Shown: positions 27,168 through 37,781, counted from the first letter of the stretch. The stretch is DNA of 64,000 bases from Pseudomonadota bacterium (GCA_021836225.1 JAKBJA010000117.1:1-64000), one strand, 5' to 3'. The notes: generated by a model from the sequence alone, not told the origin. Program-made: numbers and translations.

Positions 27168-28604
27168 ATGCCTGAATATGCCCGTGCCCTGGTCTGGTTT
27201 CGCCGCGACCTGCGGGACTTCGATCATGCCGCGCTCCATCACGCGCTCAAATGCGCCCGACAGGTGGTCTGCGTCTTCATTTTCGACCGCGAAATCCTGG
27301 ATACGCTTCCCGACCCGGCCGATCGGCGGGTCGAATTCATCCATGCCAGCGTCACCGAATTGCAGCGGTCCCTGCAGTCCCGAGGCGGCGGCCTCGTTGT
27401 CCGCCATGGCGTTGCGCGCGACGAAATCATGCAGCTGGCAGCCGAACTCGGAGTCGATGCCTTGTTCTTCAATCACGACGACGACCCCGCCGCCCTGGCG
27501 CGTGATGCTGCCGTGGAAACCGCCCTGCGCAGCCGCAACATGGCTGTCCACCACACCAAGGACGCAGTCATTTTTGAACGTGAGGAAGTGCTTACAGCCG
27601 CCGGAACGCCTTTCAGCGTCTTCACGCCCTACAAGAATGCCTGGCTGAAAAAGCTGGCGCCGCATGACTTGCAAGCCTACCCGGTCGATCCGTATGCCGA
27701 CCGGCTGGTCGCGCTGTCGACCGCCATCCCGGGCCTGCAGGACATGGGGTTTGCACCTACCAACCTGCGCGAACTGAAGGTGACGCCCGGCATGTCGGGC
27801 GGCGCGCAGTTATTCGAGGATTTCCTGCAGCGGATCGACCGGTATCAGGAGACGCGCGATTTCCCCGCGCAGAAGGGGCCGTCGTATCTGTCGGTACACC
27901 TGCGCTTCGGCACGGTGTCCGTCCGTCAGCTGGCCGCCGCGGCCTGGCAGCAGGGCGGACACGGCGCGCAGACCTGGCTGTCCGAACTGATCTGGCGCGA
28001 CTTTTACCATCAGATCCTCTGGCATCGTCCCGACATCGCCGCCGGCCATGCCTTCAAGCTGCAGTACGACGCTTTGCCATGGCCGAATCCCCCCCGTCAT
28101 TTCGAGGCGTGGTGCGAGGCGCGCACCGGCTACCCGCTGGTCGACGCCGCGATGCGCCAGCTCAACCAGACTGGCTATATGCACAACCGCCTGCGCATGG
28201 TGACGGCCTCGTTCCTCACAAAAGACCTGCTGGTCGATTGGCGTCTCGGCGAGAAATATTTTGCCGACAGGCTGATCGATTTCGACCTCGCCGCCAACAG
28301 CGGCGGCTGGCAATGGGCGGCCTCGGTGGGCTGCGATGCCCAGCCCTGGTTCCGCATCTTCAACCCGGTGACGCAATCCGAAAGATTCGACCCGCGAGGG
28401 GCGTTCATCCGCCGCTATATACCCGAACTCGCCAGCGTCCCGGAGAAATTCATTCACGCCCCGTGGACACTGCCGGCCAGCGAGCAGGCGCGTATGGGCG
28501 TGATCGTCGGTCAGACCTGCCCTGCACCCATCGTCGAGCATGCGGTCCAGCGCGCCCGGGCACTGGCGTTGTTCAAGGCTGCAGCAGCGGCGAATTTGGA
28601 CTAG
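27168..28604 (+). CDS. phrB: Deoxyribodipyrimidine photolyase
   Basis: 478 residues, class I CPD photolyase/cryptochrome. N-terminal alpha/beta domain begins '[14 protein letters not shown]' and binds the antenna pigment; the C-terminal helical domain binds FAD with '[20 protein letters not shown]' (about 383-402) and the electron-transfer tryptophans. It repairs UV-made pyrimidine dimers using blue light. Divergent from yqgE with 85 bp between starts. Normal length, no damage to motifs. Confidence 0.95.
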   Translation: MPEYARALVWFRRDLRDFDHAALHHALKCARQVVCVFIFDREILDTLPDPADRRVEFIHASVTELQRSLQSRGGGLVVRHGVARDEIMQLAAELGVDALFFNHDDDPAALARDAAVETALRSRNMAVHHTKDAVIFEREEVLTAAGTPFSVFTPYKNAWLKKLAPHDLQAYPVDPYADRLVALSTAIPGLQDMGFAPTNLRELKVTPGMSGGAQLFEDFLQRIDRYQETRDFPAQKGPSYLSVHLRFGTVSVRQLAAAAWQQGGHGAQTWLSELIWRDFYHQILWHRPDIAAGHAFKLQYDALPWPNPPRHFEAWCEARTGYPLVDAAMRQLNQTGYMHNRLRMVTASFLTKDLLVDWRLGEKYFADRLIDFDLAANSGGWQWAASVGCDAQPWFRIFNPVTQSERFDPRGAFIRRYIPELASVPEKFIHAPWTLPASEQARMGVIVGQTCPAPIVEHAVQRARALALFKAAAAANLD

Positions 28605-28771
28605 CTGGGCCCGGTCGGCAGACCGGGGGCCCACAGGCGTCCGTTCCCCGGTGAATTCGCATTTGTGGAAAACCACGTCGAACGTCGCCAGGGTGGCGGC
28701 ATGCCCGACCCGTTACATTCATGTCGGTATGCTTTTATGATGGCGAGATATAAACAATTTCAGGGGGTGCC

Positions 28772-29977
28772 ATGCACCGACTTTCCCGGGCAGCGGTGGT
28801 GGGCTTGAGCGCAGTGCTTGCAGCGTGCGGGCAGCACGAAGCGGCGCAACAGGGCGGCGGCGCACCGCCGCCGGCGCAGGTGACGGTGGAAGCGGTGATG
28901 CCGCAAGCCGTGCCGATCAGCTTTGAATATGTCGGGCGCCTGGAAGCATCGCGCGAAGTGGAGATCCGCCCGCGTGTCGCAGCCGTCATCGAGCGCCGCT
29001 ATTTTCAGGAGGGCGCACCGGTGAAGGCCGGCGCCTTGCTGTACAAGCTCGACGCCGCCAGCTTTGCCGCACAGGTTCGCGCGGCAAGTGCCGAACTTGC
29101 CAATCGGCAGGCGCTGCTCGCGGAGGCAAAACTGGAACTGGACCGCAACCGGGCGCTCGCAGCGCAGGGGTTCGTCAGCACGCGTGCGCTGGATTCCACG
29201 CAAACCGCGCTCACGGTGGCCGAAGCGGGCGTGCGTACAGCCGAGGCGAATCTCGCCGATGCACGCGTCAGTCTCGGCTATACCGAAATCCGCGCTCCGC
29301 TCACGGGCGTGATGGGCCGGGCGCTCCAGGTCGAAGGCGCGCTGGTGAGCCCCACCGGCCCGGCGCTCACTACGTTGGCGCAGATTGCGCCCATCTATGC
29401 GCGGTTTTCGATCGGCGAGGACGCGCGTCTGGCGCTGGAGAAGCAGCGCGCCGACGGATCGCTGGAACAGGGCCGGCAGCGCGTCCGCCTGGTGCTCGCC
29501 GACGGCACCCGGATCGCCACCACCGGCACGCTCAACTTCAGCGACTACAAGGCGAATCCGCAAACCGGCGCATTCGACATGCGTGCCGAGTTTGCCAACG
29601 CCGGCAGCGCCCTGAAACCCGGGCAGTTTGTGCGTGTGGTCGTCGAAGGCGGCAAGTTGCCGGACGCGATTACCGTGCCGCAGCCCGCGGTACAGGATGG
29701 CCCGACCGGCAAGTTTGTCTACGTTGCCACGCCCGGCGAGAAGGGCATGACCGTCGCGCTGCCCCACCCGGTCGAAGTCGGCGCGTGGGTGGGTGGCGAT
29801 GAACAGGACAAGGGGGCCGGCCGCTGGGTGATCAAGAGCGGCTTGAAGCCTGGCGACAAGGTCGTGGTCGACGGCATGGCACGGATTTTCTTCCCCGGCA
29901 TGCCCGTTGCGCCCTCGGAAGCGGGGGCGCCGTCGGACAAGGCTGTCGCTGCGCCGCCCGTGGCCGCGAAGAAATAA
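28772..29977 (+). CDS. RND efflux periplasmic adaptor (membrane fusion protein)
   Basis: 401 residues, AcrA/MexA-like. A lipoprotein signal ends in the lipobox 'VLAAC' (Cys20). Then come the biotinyl-lipoyl-like halves, an alpha-helical hairpin (about 90-160, heptad-rich in Ala/Glu) and the beta-barrel and membrane-proximal domains ('IRAPLTGVMGRAL', about 172). It bridges the inner membrane pump to an outer membrane channel. The pump gene follows after 9 bp. Upstream, 28605-28771 has a GGGCCC-rich hairpin just past the photolyase stop but no T-tract. Confidence 0.94.
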   Translation: MHRLSRAAVVGLSAVLAACGQHEAAQQGGGAPPPAQVTVEAVMPQAVPISFEYVGRLEASREVEIRPRVAAVIERRYFQEGAPVKAGALLYKLDAASFAAQVRAASAELANRQALLAEAKLELDRNRALAAQGFVSTRALDSTQTALTVAEAGVRTAEANLADARVSLGYTEIRAPLTGVMGRALQVEGALVSPTGPALTTLAQIAPIYARFSIGEDARLALEKQRADGSLEQGRQRVRLVLADGTRIATTGTLNFSDYKANPQTGAFDMRAEFANAGSALKPGQFVRVVVEGGKLPDAITVPQPAVQDGPTGKFVYVATPGEKGMTVALPHPVEVGAWVGGDEQDKGAGRWVIKSGLKPGDKVVVDGMARIFFPGMPVAPSEAGAPSDKAVAAPPVAAKK

Positions 29978-29986
29978 GGGGCCGTC

Positions 29987-32900
29987 ATGTTTTCGCGTTA
30001 CTTCATCGACCGGCCGATTTTCTCGGTGGTGGTCTCCATCCTCATCGTGCTCGCCGGCCTGCTGGCGATGCGCGTGCTGCCGATCGCGCAATATCCGGAG
30101 ATTGCACCGCCCGTAGTCACGGTGCGTGCGGTCTACCCCGGCGCCTCGGCGACGGTGCTGGAACAGACCGTCGCGGCTCCGCTGGAAAACGCGATCAACG
30201 GCATCGAGGACATGATGTACATGAGCTCGACCTCGGCTTCGAACGGCGTCCTGGAAATCCAGGTCACCTTCGAGATCGGTTCCGATGTCGACAAGGCCGC
30301 GCTCAACGTCAACAACCGCGTCAAGCAGGCCGAGGCGCGGCTGCCGGAAGAAGTGCGTCGCCAAGGCGTGACGGTGGAAAAGGGGTCGTCCGCCTTCCTG
30401 CAGGTGCTCGCCTTCCTCTCGCCCGACGGCCGTTACGACGATCTCTACACCAGCAACTACGTCACGCTCAACGTGCTGGACCAGTTGAAGCGCATCCCCG
30501 GCACGACCAACGTGCAGATCTTCGGCGCCAAGGACTATGCCATGCGCATCTGGCTCAAGCCTGACCGCATGGCGCAGCTGGGTGTGACCGTGACCGATCT
30601 CACCCGTGCGATCAACGAGCAGAACGCCCAGTTCGCCCCCGGCAAGATCGGCCAGCCGCCGGTCGACAACGGCCAGGCGCTGGTGTATTCGCTCACGACC
30701 AAAGGGCGGCTTGCCGATCCGAAGGAGTTCGAGAATATCGTCGTGCGCGCCAATGCCGACGGTTCGGTGCTGTATTTGAAGGACGTCGCGCGGGTCGAGC
30801 TCGGCTCCAAGGATTACGACTTCGCGGGGCTCTACAACGGCAAGCCGGCGACGCTGGTCGGCATTTTCCTGCAGCCCGGCGCCAACGCGCTCAAGGTGGG
30901 CGACGACGTGATCCGCACGGTCGAGGAACTGAAAAAGCAATTCCCGCCAGGCCTCGATTACGCCGTCCCCTACGACACCACCCGCTTTGTCGAGGTGTCG
31001 ATCCGTGAGGTGGTGAAAACCCTGGGCGAAGCGATCCTGCTGGTGGTGCTGGTGGTGTTCGTCTTTCTGCAGAACTGGCGCGCGACGCTCATCCCCGTCC
31101 TCGCCGTGCCGGTCTCGCTGTTGGGTACCTTCGTCGGCCTGCTGCTGCTCGGCTATTCGATCAACACGCTGACGCTGTTCGGCATGGTGCTCGCCATCGG
31201 CATCGTGGTCGACGACGCCATCGTGGTGCTGGAGAACATCGAGCGCATCATCCACGAGCACAAGAAGACCCCGCGTGAGGCGGCACTGCTGGCGATGCGC
31301 GAAGTCACCGGCCCGGTGATCGCGATCGTACTGGTGCTGTGCGCGGTATTCATTCCCATCGCCTTCCTCGGCGGTCTGACCGGCGAACTGTATCGCCAGT
31401 TTGCGGCGACGATTGCTATTTCGGTGGTGATCTCCGGCCTCGTCGCGCTGACCTTGACGCCGGCACTGTGCGTCGCCCTGCTCAAGGGCGAGAAGCCGCA
31501 TGAGCCCGGACGCTTTTTCCGTGCGTTCAACCGGGGCTTCGCCGGCATGACCCGCCATTATCAGGGCGGGGTGAAATTCCTCATGCGGCGCTCGCTCGTC
31601 GCGCTCTCGATTTATATCCTGATGATCGCCGCGGCTGTCACCCTGTGGAAGTTCACGCCCGGCAGCCTGGTGCCGGACGAAGACCAGGGCTATTACATTA
31701 GCGCGGTGTACCTGCCGGACGGCTCGGCGCTTTCGCGGACCGAAGCGGTGGTCAAGCAGGTCGATGCGATCGTGCGCAAGGATCCCGCCGTCCAGCATGT
31801 GGTCGCCTTCGCCGGGCTCGATTTTCTCGGCGGCGGGTTCCGCAACAGTGCTGCGACCATCTTCGTCGCCGCGCGCCATTGGGACGAGCGCAAGAAAACC
31901 ATCCAGCAGATGGTGGGCGAGATGATGGGTGCGACTTCGGGCATCCGCGAGGCGCTGGTGCTGGCGTTTGCGCCGCCGCCGATTTTCGGCCTGGGAAACG
32001 CCGGAGGCTTCGAGTTCTACATCCAGAACAAGGGTGAGGGCGGGCCGCAGAAGCTGGCCCAGGTGAGCGACGCCTTTCTCGCCGCCGCGCGCCAGGACAA
32101 GCGGCTCGCGCAGGTGCTGACGCTGTGGCGGCCGCACGTGCCGCAGCTGTATGTCGACGTCGACCGCGAGAAGGCGAAGATGCTGGGCGTCAAGATCGAC
32201 GACGTGTTCAGCACGCTGTCGGCCACGCTCGGCTCGTATTACGTCAACGACTTCAACAAGTACGGCCGCACCTGGCAGGTTCTGATGTCGGCCGAGCCGG
32301 GTGCGCGGAAGACGCCGCAGGACGTGTCGGCGCTGTTTGTGCCCAATGCGTCCGGCGAGATGGTGCCGATGTCGGCGCTGGCCCGGATCAGTTTCTCGTC
32401 CGGTCCGGAAACGCTCGACCGTTACAACGATTCCCAGGCGGTCAAGATCATGGGCAGCGCGGTGCCCGGCGTCAGTTCGGGCCAGGCGCTCGCCATCATC
32501 GACGGAATTGCCAAGAAAGTGCTGCCGCCCGATTTCAGTTACGAATGGACCGGCGCCTCGTTCCAGGAGAAGCGTTCGAGCGGGACGTCGGGCATCGCGC
32601 TGGGGTTGGCGGTGCTGATGGTGTTCCTCATCCTTGCGGCGCAGTACGAGAAATGGACGCTGCCGTTCGCCGTGCTGATGGCGCTGCCCTTCGGCACCTT
32701 CGGTGCGCTGGCGGCGGTGTGGCTGCGCGGGCTGTCCAATGACGTGTATTTCCAGATCGGGCTGGTGACCCTCTTGGGCCTCGCGGCGAAGAACGCCATC
32801 CTGATCGTCGAATTCGCGGTGTTGAAGAAGCAGGAGGGCTATTCCAGCGTGGCCGCTGCGCTCGAAGCCGCCCGCCTGCGCTTCCGCCCCATCCTGATGA

Positions 32901-33178
32901 CCTCGCTTGCCTTCATCCTCGGTGTGCTGCCGCTGGCGATTTCAACCGGGGCGGGCGCAGGGGCGCGCCATGCGGTCGGCACTGGCGTCGTCGGCGGGAT
33001 GCTTGCCGCCACCTTCCTCGCGGTGTTCTTCATCCCGCTGTTCTTCCACTGGGTGTCAGACAGGCGGCTGCAGGCCAGGTCGGAAGAGATCGATGCACAT
33101 CCGCACGCCACGCGCTACGACAACGTCCATATGCCGTCTCACCATCCTTCGCCGGCTTCGCGGCCACCGGCAGAATAG
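29987..33178 (+). CDS. RND efflux pump inner membrane transporter (HAE1 family, AcrB-like)
   Basis: 1063 residues with the twelve-helix, two-loop RND layout. It starts 'MFSRYFIDRPIFSVVVSIL'. The proton relay is intact: paired Asp in 'GIVVDDAIVVLENIERI' (about 406-422) and Lys in 'LGLAAKNAILIVEFA' (about 933-947). Phenylalanine-rich drug-pocket positions fit the HAE1 (hydrophobic/amphiphilic export) branch rather than metal pumps. The operon has no outer membrane factor gene within view and no adjacent regulator, so it must use a TolC-like channel encoded elsewhere. Confidence 0.96.
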   Translation: MFSRYFIDRPIFSVVVSILIVLAGLLAMRVLPIAQYPEIAPPVVTVRAVYPGASATVLEQTVAAPLENAINGIEDMMYMSSTSASNGVLEIQVTFEIGSDVDKAALNVNNRVKQAEARLPEEVRRQGVTVEKGSSAFLQVLAFLSPDGRYDDLYTSNYVTLNVLDQLKRIPGTTNVQIFGAKDYAMRIWLKPDRMAQLGVTVTDLTRAINEQNAQFAPGKIGQPPVDNGQALVYSLTTKGRLADPKEFENIVVRANADGSVLYLKDVARVELGSKDYDFAGLYNGKPATLVGIFLQPGANALKVGDDVIRTVEELKKQFPPGLDYAVPYDTTRFVEVSIREVVKTLGEAILLVVLVVFVFLQNWRATLIPVLAVPVSLLGTFVGLLLLGYSINTLTLFGMVLAIGIVVDDAIVVLENIERIIHEHKKTPREAALLAMREVTGPVIAIVLVLCAVFIPIAFLGGLTGELYRQFAATIAISVVISGLVALTLTPALCVALLKGEKPHEPGRFFRAFNRGFAGMTRHYQGGVKFLMRRSLVALSIYILMIAAAVTLWKFTPGSLVPDEDQGYYISAVYLPDGSALSRTEAVVKQVDAIVRKDPAVQHVVAFAGLDFLGGGFRNSAATIFVAARHWDERKKTIQQMVGEMMGATSGIREALVLAFAPPPIFGLGNAGGFEFYIQNKGEGGPQKLAQVSDAFLAAARQDKRLAQVLTLWRPHVPQLYVDVDREKAKMLGVKIDDVFSTLSATLGSYYVNDFNKYGRTWQVLMSAEPGARKTPQDVSALFVPNASGEMVPMSALARISFSSGPETLDRYNDSQAVKIMGSAVPGVSSGQALAIIDGIAKKVLPPDFSYEWTGASFQEKRSSGTSGIALGLAVLMVFLILAAQYEKWTLPFAVLMALPFGTFGALAAVWLRGLSNDVYFQIGLVTLLGLAAKNAILIVEFAVLKKQEGYSSVAAALEAARLRFRPILMTSLAFILGVLPLAISTGAGAGARHAVGTGVVGGMLAATFLAVFFIPLFFHWVSDRRLQARSEEIDAHPHATRYDNVHMPSHHPSPASRPPAE

Positions 33179-33358
33179 CGTGGTCACCGGGCTGAGCGCG
33201 GCGGCCCGACGATGCTGGTATGAGGGTGTGGGCGCACCCGCATTCAAGGGAGTGGTGTCTCCGCCGTTAACGTTAAGGCCCATCTCGGGATGGACGACGT
33301 CAGGTCCGTTTGCCGGGTGTTGCGCATACGGGCGTTGACCGAAGCCGGTAAAATCTAA

Positions 33359-33377
33359 ATACTTGCATGGCAAGTAT
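33359..33377. promoter_or_regulatory. Dyad upstream of the MASE3-GGDEF-EAL gene
   Basis: ATACTTGC-ATG-GCAAGTAT, perfect 8-bp arms, 46 bp before the ATG at 33423. Likely an operator; the remainder of the 33179-33422 gap shows no clear promoter. Confidence 0.4.
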
Positions 33378-33422
33378 GGTTATTTGTGCAACCCTCCAGC
33401 CAAGAGAGGACAGCCAGCTTCG

Positions 33423-35531
33423 ATGCCAGGACAAGAGAGACACCGCCTCGCCGGCATACTGCTGTTGGCCGCGAGCATCCCGCTGCTGCTGTGGCAGGCC
33501 GTTCCGGCCAATCAACTGACGCTCTCGGCCCCGGCTTTCCTGGCAGCCCATTCGCTGATGGAAATCTTTGCCGTCATCGTGGCGGCGCTGGTTTTCTTCA
33601 CTGGCCACGGCGCGCAGGAAACCGTGCGCTCGATCCGCTCCATGGTGCTGGGCTGCGCGTTTCTGGCGGTGGCGCTGTTCGACATCCTGCACTTCCTCAC
33701 CTATGCGGGCATGCCGGACCTGGTCAGTCCCAATTCTCCCCACAAATCGATTTTGTTCTGGCTGTGCGGCCGTTTGGCCGCCGGGATGGGCCTGCTGGCC
33801 TATGTGCTGCTTCCGGAAACGCCCGCCACGCGTTACCCGGCCAGTCGCTATGGCTGGACTGTGGTTCTGCTGGTGTTGGGGACGCTTTCCTACGGGCTTC
33901 TGGCTTCGCCCCAGACGATTCCGGCGATGTATGTATTGGGCCAGGGCTTGACCCCGCTCAAGGTGACGCTCGAATGGGGCGTGTTCGGCCTCTATCTTGC
34001 GGTCGCAGTCCTGCTGTACCTGCGCCGCACACGGATCACCCACTGCGATTTCGAGAGCCTGATGCTGGCCCTGTTGCTGATGGCGGCGGCCGAGCTGTTC
34101 TTCGTCGTATATGTGAACGTAAGCAGTACGGCCAATCTGCTGGGGCATACCTACAAGGTATTCGCCTATTATTTCCTCTATCGTGCGATCTATGCCGAAG
34201 CAGTGAGCCGCCCGTTCCGACAGATGCGCCATATGCTTACCCATGACGACCTGACCGGGCTGCCGAACCGTACCGCATTTGGCGAACGCCTCAATCAGTC
34301 CGTCGTCCGCGTCCGTGATGAGCAGGTGCCCTGCGCCGTGTTGTTGCTCGACCTGGACTATTTCCAGAATGTGAACGACACGCTGGGCCACGAGCAGGGC
34401 GATCTGCTGCTGGTTGCAGTCGCCCAGCGCATCCGCGCCGCCCTGCCGAAAGCGGCTTTCCTGGCCCGCTTCAGCGGCGACGAGTTCGTCGTCATGCTCG
34501 AAAACGCACCGGCCGACGAGGCCCGGCTGGTGGGCCAGATCCTGCTTCAGACCATGGCCCGCGAGTTCGACATCGGCAACGACCGCCTGGGAATCAGCGT
34601 CAGTATCGGCATCGTCACGTACCCGACCGACGGCGAGTCGGCCAGCGTCCTGATGCGCTATGCTGACCTCGCCCTGCACCGCGCCAAATCGGCCGGGCGC
34701 AATTGCCTGATGGTGTTCAGCCGCGATCTGTCCGATGAAATCCAGCGCCGTGTGTTGCTGGAGGCGCGCCTCAAGCAGGCGCTGGATCGCCAGGAACTCG
34801 CACTGCATTACCAGCCCAAACTGGAAATCCAGTCCGGTCGCCTGATGGGCTGGGAGGCGTTGTTGCGCTGGCAGTCGGCGGAACTGGGCGCGGTCAGCCC
34901 GGAGGAGTTCATCCCGGTCGCCGAGCACACGGGCCTCATCCTGCCGATCGGCGACTGGGTACTGCGTGAAGCGTGTCGTCAATTGCGGGTGTGGCAGGAC
35001 GCGGGCCTGATGACCGGCACCATGGCGGTCAACCTGTCGACACGCCAGTTTCGTCAAAAGGATCTGGCCGAGGAAGTCAGCGCCGCCCTGCGCGATACCG
35101 GTCTGGCGGCAGGTGACCTCGAACTGGAAATCACCGAGTCGTCGCTCATGGACAATCTGGCGACGGCCGCCACCGTACTGGCCGAACTGGAGCGGTTGGG
35201 CCTCCGCATCGCGGTAGACGATTTCGGCACGGGCTATTCCTCGCTCAGCTATCTGAAGAGCTTTCCCATCCACTGCCTGAAGATCGACCGCTCGTTCATC
35301 CGCGACATCCCGGGCGACGACAACGATACCGCCATCGTGCGCACCATCATCGCGCTGGCCGGCAGCCTCGGCCTGACCGTGGTTGCGGAAGGCGTCGAAA
35401 CTGACGCGCAGCTGGCTTATCTGCGGGCCAATCATTGCGATCAGGCCCAGGGCTATTTCTTCAGCCGTCCATTGCCGCCGGATGAGTGCATCAAGTTGAT
35501 GCGGGCCGGCCTGCGCCGGGTGGCTGCATAG
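33423..35531 (+). CDS. MASE3-type membrane sensor GGDEF-EAL protein
   Basis: 702 residues. Seven to eight membrane helices (about 8-255) match the MASE3 sensor pattern ('[16 protein letters not shown]', '[13 protein letters not shown]'). A GGDEF domain follows with motif SGDEF (Ser351-Phe355), an accepted active variant, but the RxxD inhibitory site is missing. The EAL domain (about 455-700) keeps 'EALLRW' (Glu478), 'EITESS', 'DDFGTGYSS' and 'EGVET', so phosphodiesterase activity is expected. Net effect on c-di-GMP is not predictable. I use the ATG at 33423; a TTG at 33363 lies inside the dyad. Ends in a clear terminator. Confidence 0.9.
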   Translation: MPGQERHRLAGILLLAASIPLLLWQAVPANQLTLSAPAFLAAHSLMEIFAVIVAALVFFTGHGAQETVRSIRSMVLGCAFLAVALFDILHFLTYAGMPDLVSPNSPHKSILFWLCGRLAAGMGLLAYVLLPETPATRYPASRYGWTVVLLVLGTLSYGLLASPQTIPAMYVLGQGLTPLKVTLEWGVFGLYLAVAVLLYLRRTRITHCDFESLMLALLLMAAAELFFVVYVNVSSTANLLGHTYKVFAYYFLYRAIYAEAVSRPFRQMRHMLTHDDLTGLPNRTAFGERLNQSVVRVRDEQVPCAVLLLDLDYFQNVNDTLGHEQGDLLLVAVAQRIRAALPKAAFLARFSGDEFVVMLENAPADEARLVGQILLQTMAREFDIGNDRLGISVSIGIVTYPTDGESASVLMRYADLALHRAKSAGRNCLMVFSRDLSDEIQRRVLLEARLKQALDRQELALHYQPKLEIQSGRLMGWEALLRWQSAELGAVSPEEFIPVAEHTGLILPIGDWVLREACRQLRVWQDAGLMTGTMAVNLSTRQFRQKDLAEEVSAALRDTGLAAGDLELEITESSLMDNLATAATVLAELERLGLRIAVDDFGTGYSSLSYLKSFPIHCLKIDRSFIRDIPGDDNDTAIVRTIIALAGSLGLTVVAEGVETDAQLAYLRANHCDQAQGYFFSRPLPPDECIKLMRAGLRRVAA

Positions 35532-35548
35532 GATTTTCCGCGCGCAAT

Positions 35549-35575
35549 AAAAAGCCGGGCATTGCCCGGCTTTTT
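35549..35575 (+). terminator. Rho-independent terminator
   Basis: GCCGGGC-ATT-GCCCGGC (35554-35570) followed by TTTTT and preceded by AAAAA, ending the GGDEF-EAL gene; it can also act on the minus strand. Confidence 0.9.
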
Positions 35576-35596
35576 CAATCCAGCTGCTGCAGCGCG

Positions 35597-35711
35597 CTCT
35601 ACCCGTAAAGGGTAGGCCGTGGTTGTCCCCGCGAGGGGGAGGCCGTGGTTGTAAAGCCGACAAGTCGGCTACAACCACGCACTAAAGACGCTAAAGCGGC
35701 AACAATCACGC
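35597..35711. repeat. REP-like palindromic repeats, copy 2 (tandem units)
   Basis: On the minus strand: CGTGGTTGTA, hairpin GCCGAC-TT-GTCGGC, TACAACCACG, then two GGCC-joined short hairpins (CCCTCGCGGGG, TACCCTTTACGGGTA). The phrase GGCCGTGGTTGT is repeated twice. Related to 21808-21866, with T-A pairs where copy 1 has C-G. It fills the gap between the terminator and the fbp stop. Confidence 0.75.
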
Positions 35712-36725
35712 TCACGCGGCCTTTTCGTGATGGTAGCCGGTCACGGTGTCGACTTCGGCCTTGGAGCCGAGGATCACCGGCACGCGCTGGTGCAGGCCCT
35801 CGGGCGCCAGGTCGAGGATGCGCTCGTAACCGGTGGTGGCGGCGCCGCCGGCCTGTTCGACGATGAAGGCCATCGGGTTCGCCTCGTACAGCAGGCGCAG
35901 CTTGCCGGCCTTGGAGGGGTCCTTGGTGTCCTTGGGGTACATGAAGATGCCGCCGCGGGTGAGGATGCGGTGCACTTCGGCGACCATCGAGGCGACCCAG
36001 CGCATGTTGAAGTCCTTGCCGCGCGGGCCGGTCTTGCCGGCCAGACACTCGTCGACGTAGCGCTGCACCGGCTTTTCCCAGAAACGCATGTTGGAGGCGT
36101 TGATCGCGAATTCCTTGGTTTCGGTGGGGATCTTCATGTTGGGGTGGGTCAGCACGAACTCGCCGACGTCGCGGTCGAGCGTGAAGCCGTTGGTGCCGTG
36201 GCCGAAGGTCAGCACCAGCATGGTCGAGGAGCCGTAGATCGCGTAGCCGGCGCACACCTGCTGGGTACCGGTCTGCAGGAAGTCTTCCATCTTGGCGGCG
36301 CGGCCGGCGACCGGGGCCTTGAGGATCGAGAAGATGGTGCCGACCGAGATGTTGACGTCGACGTTGGACGAGCCGTCGAGCGGATCGAACACCAGCAGGT
36401 ACTTGCCCAGCGGGTACTGGCTGGGGATCGCATACACCTCGTCCATCTCTTCCGATGCCATGCCGGCCAGGTGGCCCGCCCACTCGTTGGAGCGGATCAT
36501 GATCTCGTTGGTGATGACGTCGAGCTTCTTCTGCGTCTCGCCCTGCACGTTCTCGGAATCGAGCGAGCCCATCACGCCCAGCAGCGCGCCCTTGTTGACG
36601 GCGTTGGAGATGGCCTTGCAGGCGGTGACGACGTCGTTCAGCAGCGAGGTGAAATCGCCGGTGGCGCCGGCGGTGCGGCGCTGTTCTTCAATGATGAACT
36701 GGGTAAGGGTGGTGCCGGTGTGCAT
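35712..36725 (-). CDS. fbp: Fructose-1,6-bisphosphatase class 1
   Basis: 337 residues. Removes the 1-phosphate of fructose 1,6-bisphosphate; used in gluconeogenesis and in the Calvin cycle. The metal/phosphate site is '[20 protein letters not shown]' (about 114-133), and '[20 protein letters not shown]' closes the substrate site. No cbb genes flank it here. Single-gene unit: REP repeats beyond its stop and an AT-rich promoter zone (36726-36800) with a dyad upstream. Full length, standard start. Confidence 0.97.
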   Translation of the reverse strand: MHTGTTLTQFIIEEQRRTAGATGDFTSLLNDVVTACKAISNAVNKGALLGVMGSLDSENVQGETQKKLDVITNEIMIRSNEWAGHLAGMASEEMDEVYAIPSQYPLGKYLLVFDPLDGSSNVDVNISVGTIFSILKAPVAGRAAKMEDFLQTGTQQVCAGYAIYGSSTMLVLTFGHGTNGFTLDRDVGEFVLTHPNMKIPTETKEFAINASNMRFWEKPVQRYVDECLAGKTGPRGKDFNMRWVASMVAEVHRILTRGGIFMYPKDTKDPSKAGKLRLLYEANPMAFIVEQAGGAATTGYERILDLAPEGLHQRVPVILGSKAEVDTVTGYHHEKAA

Positions 36726-36775
36726 GACGGTCTCCAGGATGCGGGGAAAATAAAAATATTAGAACAATCAAACAT

Positions 36776-36791
36776 TTTATCATGTGATAAA
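36776..36791. promoter_or_regulatory. Dyad in the fbp promoter zone
   Basis: TTTATCA-TG-TGATAAA, perfect 7-bp arms, 51 bp upstream of the fbp ATG in AT-rich sequence. A possible operator; it resembles LysR-type half-sites loosely, and no factor can be named. Confidence 0.35.
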
Positions 36792-36842
36792 GGCATCAAA
36801 TACCCCTCGCCGATGCCCAGCGCGCCGCCTGTGGACATTAAA

Positions 36843-36864
36843 AAACCCGCCACAGGGCGGGTTT
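36843..36864 (-). terminator. Rho-independent terminator of the PEP-CTERM gene
   Basis: AAACCCGCC / GGCGGGTTT stem with a 4-nt loop; on the minus strand it runs into T residues. It lies 23 bp past the PEP-CTERM stop. Confidence 0.85.
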
Positions 36865-36886
36865 GCGGGTCGCCGAGGTCGGCAGA

Positions 36887-37591
36887 TCAGGTTTGCATAC
36901 GCCGGCTCACGCGGAAGCCGACCAGACCCAGGCCGGCCAGCATCGTCATCCAGGTGGCGGCTTCCGGTACCGGCTGCGCCACGGGATTGATCGTCAGGGA
37001 TTGCAGCCTGGCCAGGTCTGCCAACTTGTCCTTGTTGGTGGCACTGGCGGCGATTGCCAGCCAGTCGTAGGTCCCGGTGTAGGTCGCCAGGCTGACGCTC
37101 TTGATGTTGTTCACGCTGCTGGTGTTGTTGTAGGTCGTTGCCGTCCCCCCCAGCAGGCTGGCCTTGAGGCCGGCCGGGCTGAAGGTGCCGGTGCCGGCCC
37201 ACAGGCTGAGGTCGGAGTCGCCGCCGTACTGCTGCAGGGTCAGCGTCTGCAGGCTGACGGCCTGGGAAAACGTGAGCAGGATCAGGTCGTCCGCGTTCGT
37301 GTTGCCGAGCGCACTGGCGCTGCCCGTGCAACTTACCCCTTCGCGGCTGTTGCACACGCCCAGGCCGGCACCTGACGTCAGGGTCAGCGCGGCCGTCGCG
37401 AATTGCTTGCCGATTCCCGTGCTGCCCCAGGCGCTGGCCGTGAGCGCCACGCCCCCGGCTGTGGTGGTGTAGCTGTTGCCCAGGGCGGCGGCGGAGACGC
37501 TCCCCGAAGTGAAGGAGAAATCGATGGCGTGCGCCTGGGCGGAAACCAGGACGAAACCGAGGGCGGTGGCGAAACGGTTGAAAGCGGTCAT
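36887..37591 (-). CDS. PEP-CTERM sorting domain-containing secreted protein
   Basis: 234 residues. Signal peptide ends near 'AQAHA'; the body is Ser/Thr/Gly/Asn-rich beta structure with one cysteine pair (C in 'GVCNSREGVSC'); the C-terminus is a classic PEP-CTERM tag: 'VPEAATWMTMLAGLGLVGF' followed by 'RVSRR'. Such proteins are cleaved by exosortase and appear on the surface or in exopolysaccharide. I start at the ATG at 37591 because AGGAG lies between this ATG and an upstream one at 37606, placing it as the ribosome site of the second. Exosortase genes are not in the window. Function of the body unknown. Confidence 0.88.
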   Translation of the reverse strand: MTAFNRFATALGFVLVSAQAHAIDFSFTSGSVSAAALGNSYTTTAGGVALTASAWGSTGIGKQFATAALTLTSGAGLGVCNSREGVSCTGSASALGNTNADDLILLTFSQAVSLQTLTLQQYGGDSDLSLWAGTGTFSPAGLKASLLGGTATTYNNTSSVNNIKSVSLATYTGTYDWLAIAASATNKDKLADLARLQSLTINPVAQPVPEAATWMTMLAGLGLVGFRVSRRMQT

Positions 37592-37781
37592 GTCTGCTCC
37601 TGTCATTCAGGGGGTGTCAGGTCACTGGGCCTGACAACCGGGTTTAGCCTGGAATGGAGCAAGATGCATGCTTACCGTGGCTGATTCACTGTAAGATATT
37701 GAATTAAAAACACATAACGCTGGATGTGCGTTGGCGGCAGGCTCGTCGCACGCAGGATTCCACAGGCCGGGATGACGGAAT

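Noticed and set aside
28760..32137. Very long open frame antisense to the RND adaptor and pump, plus similar long antisense frames such as 720-2336 (plus strand) and 17806-19647 (beyond radC).
   Set aside because: These mirror highly biased GC-rich codons of the true genes; they have no recognisable domains, odd composition rich in Arg, His and Gln, and no ribosome sites, whereas the opposite strand encodes clear family members.
33363..33422. Upstream TTG start of the MASE3-GGDEF-EAL gene.
   Set aside because: It lies inside the 33359-33377 dyad and adds a hydrophilic 20-residue leader before the first membrane helix; the ATG at 33423 is preferred.
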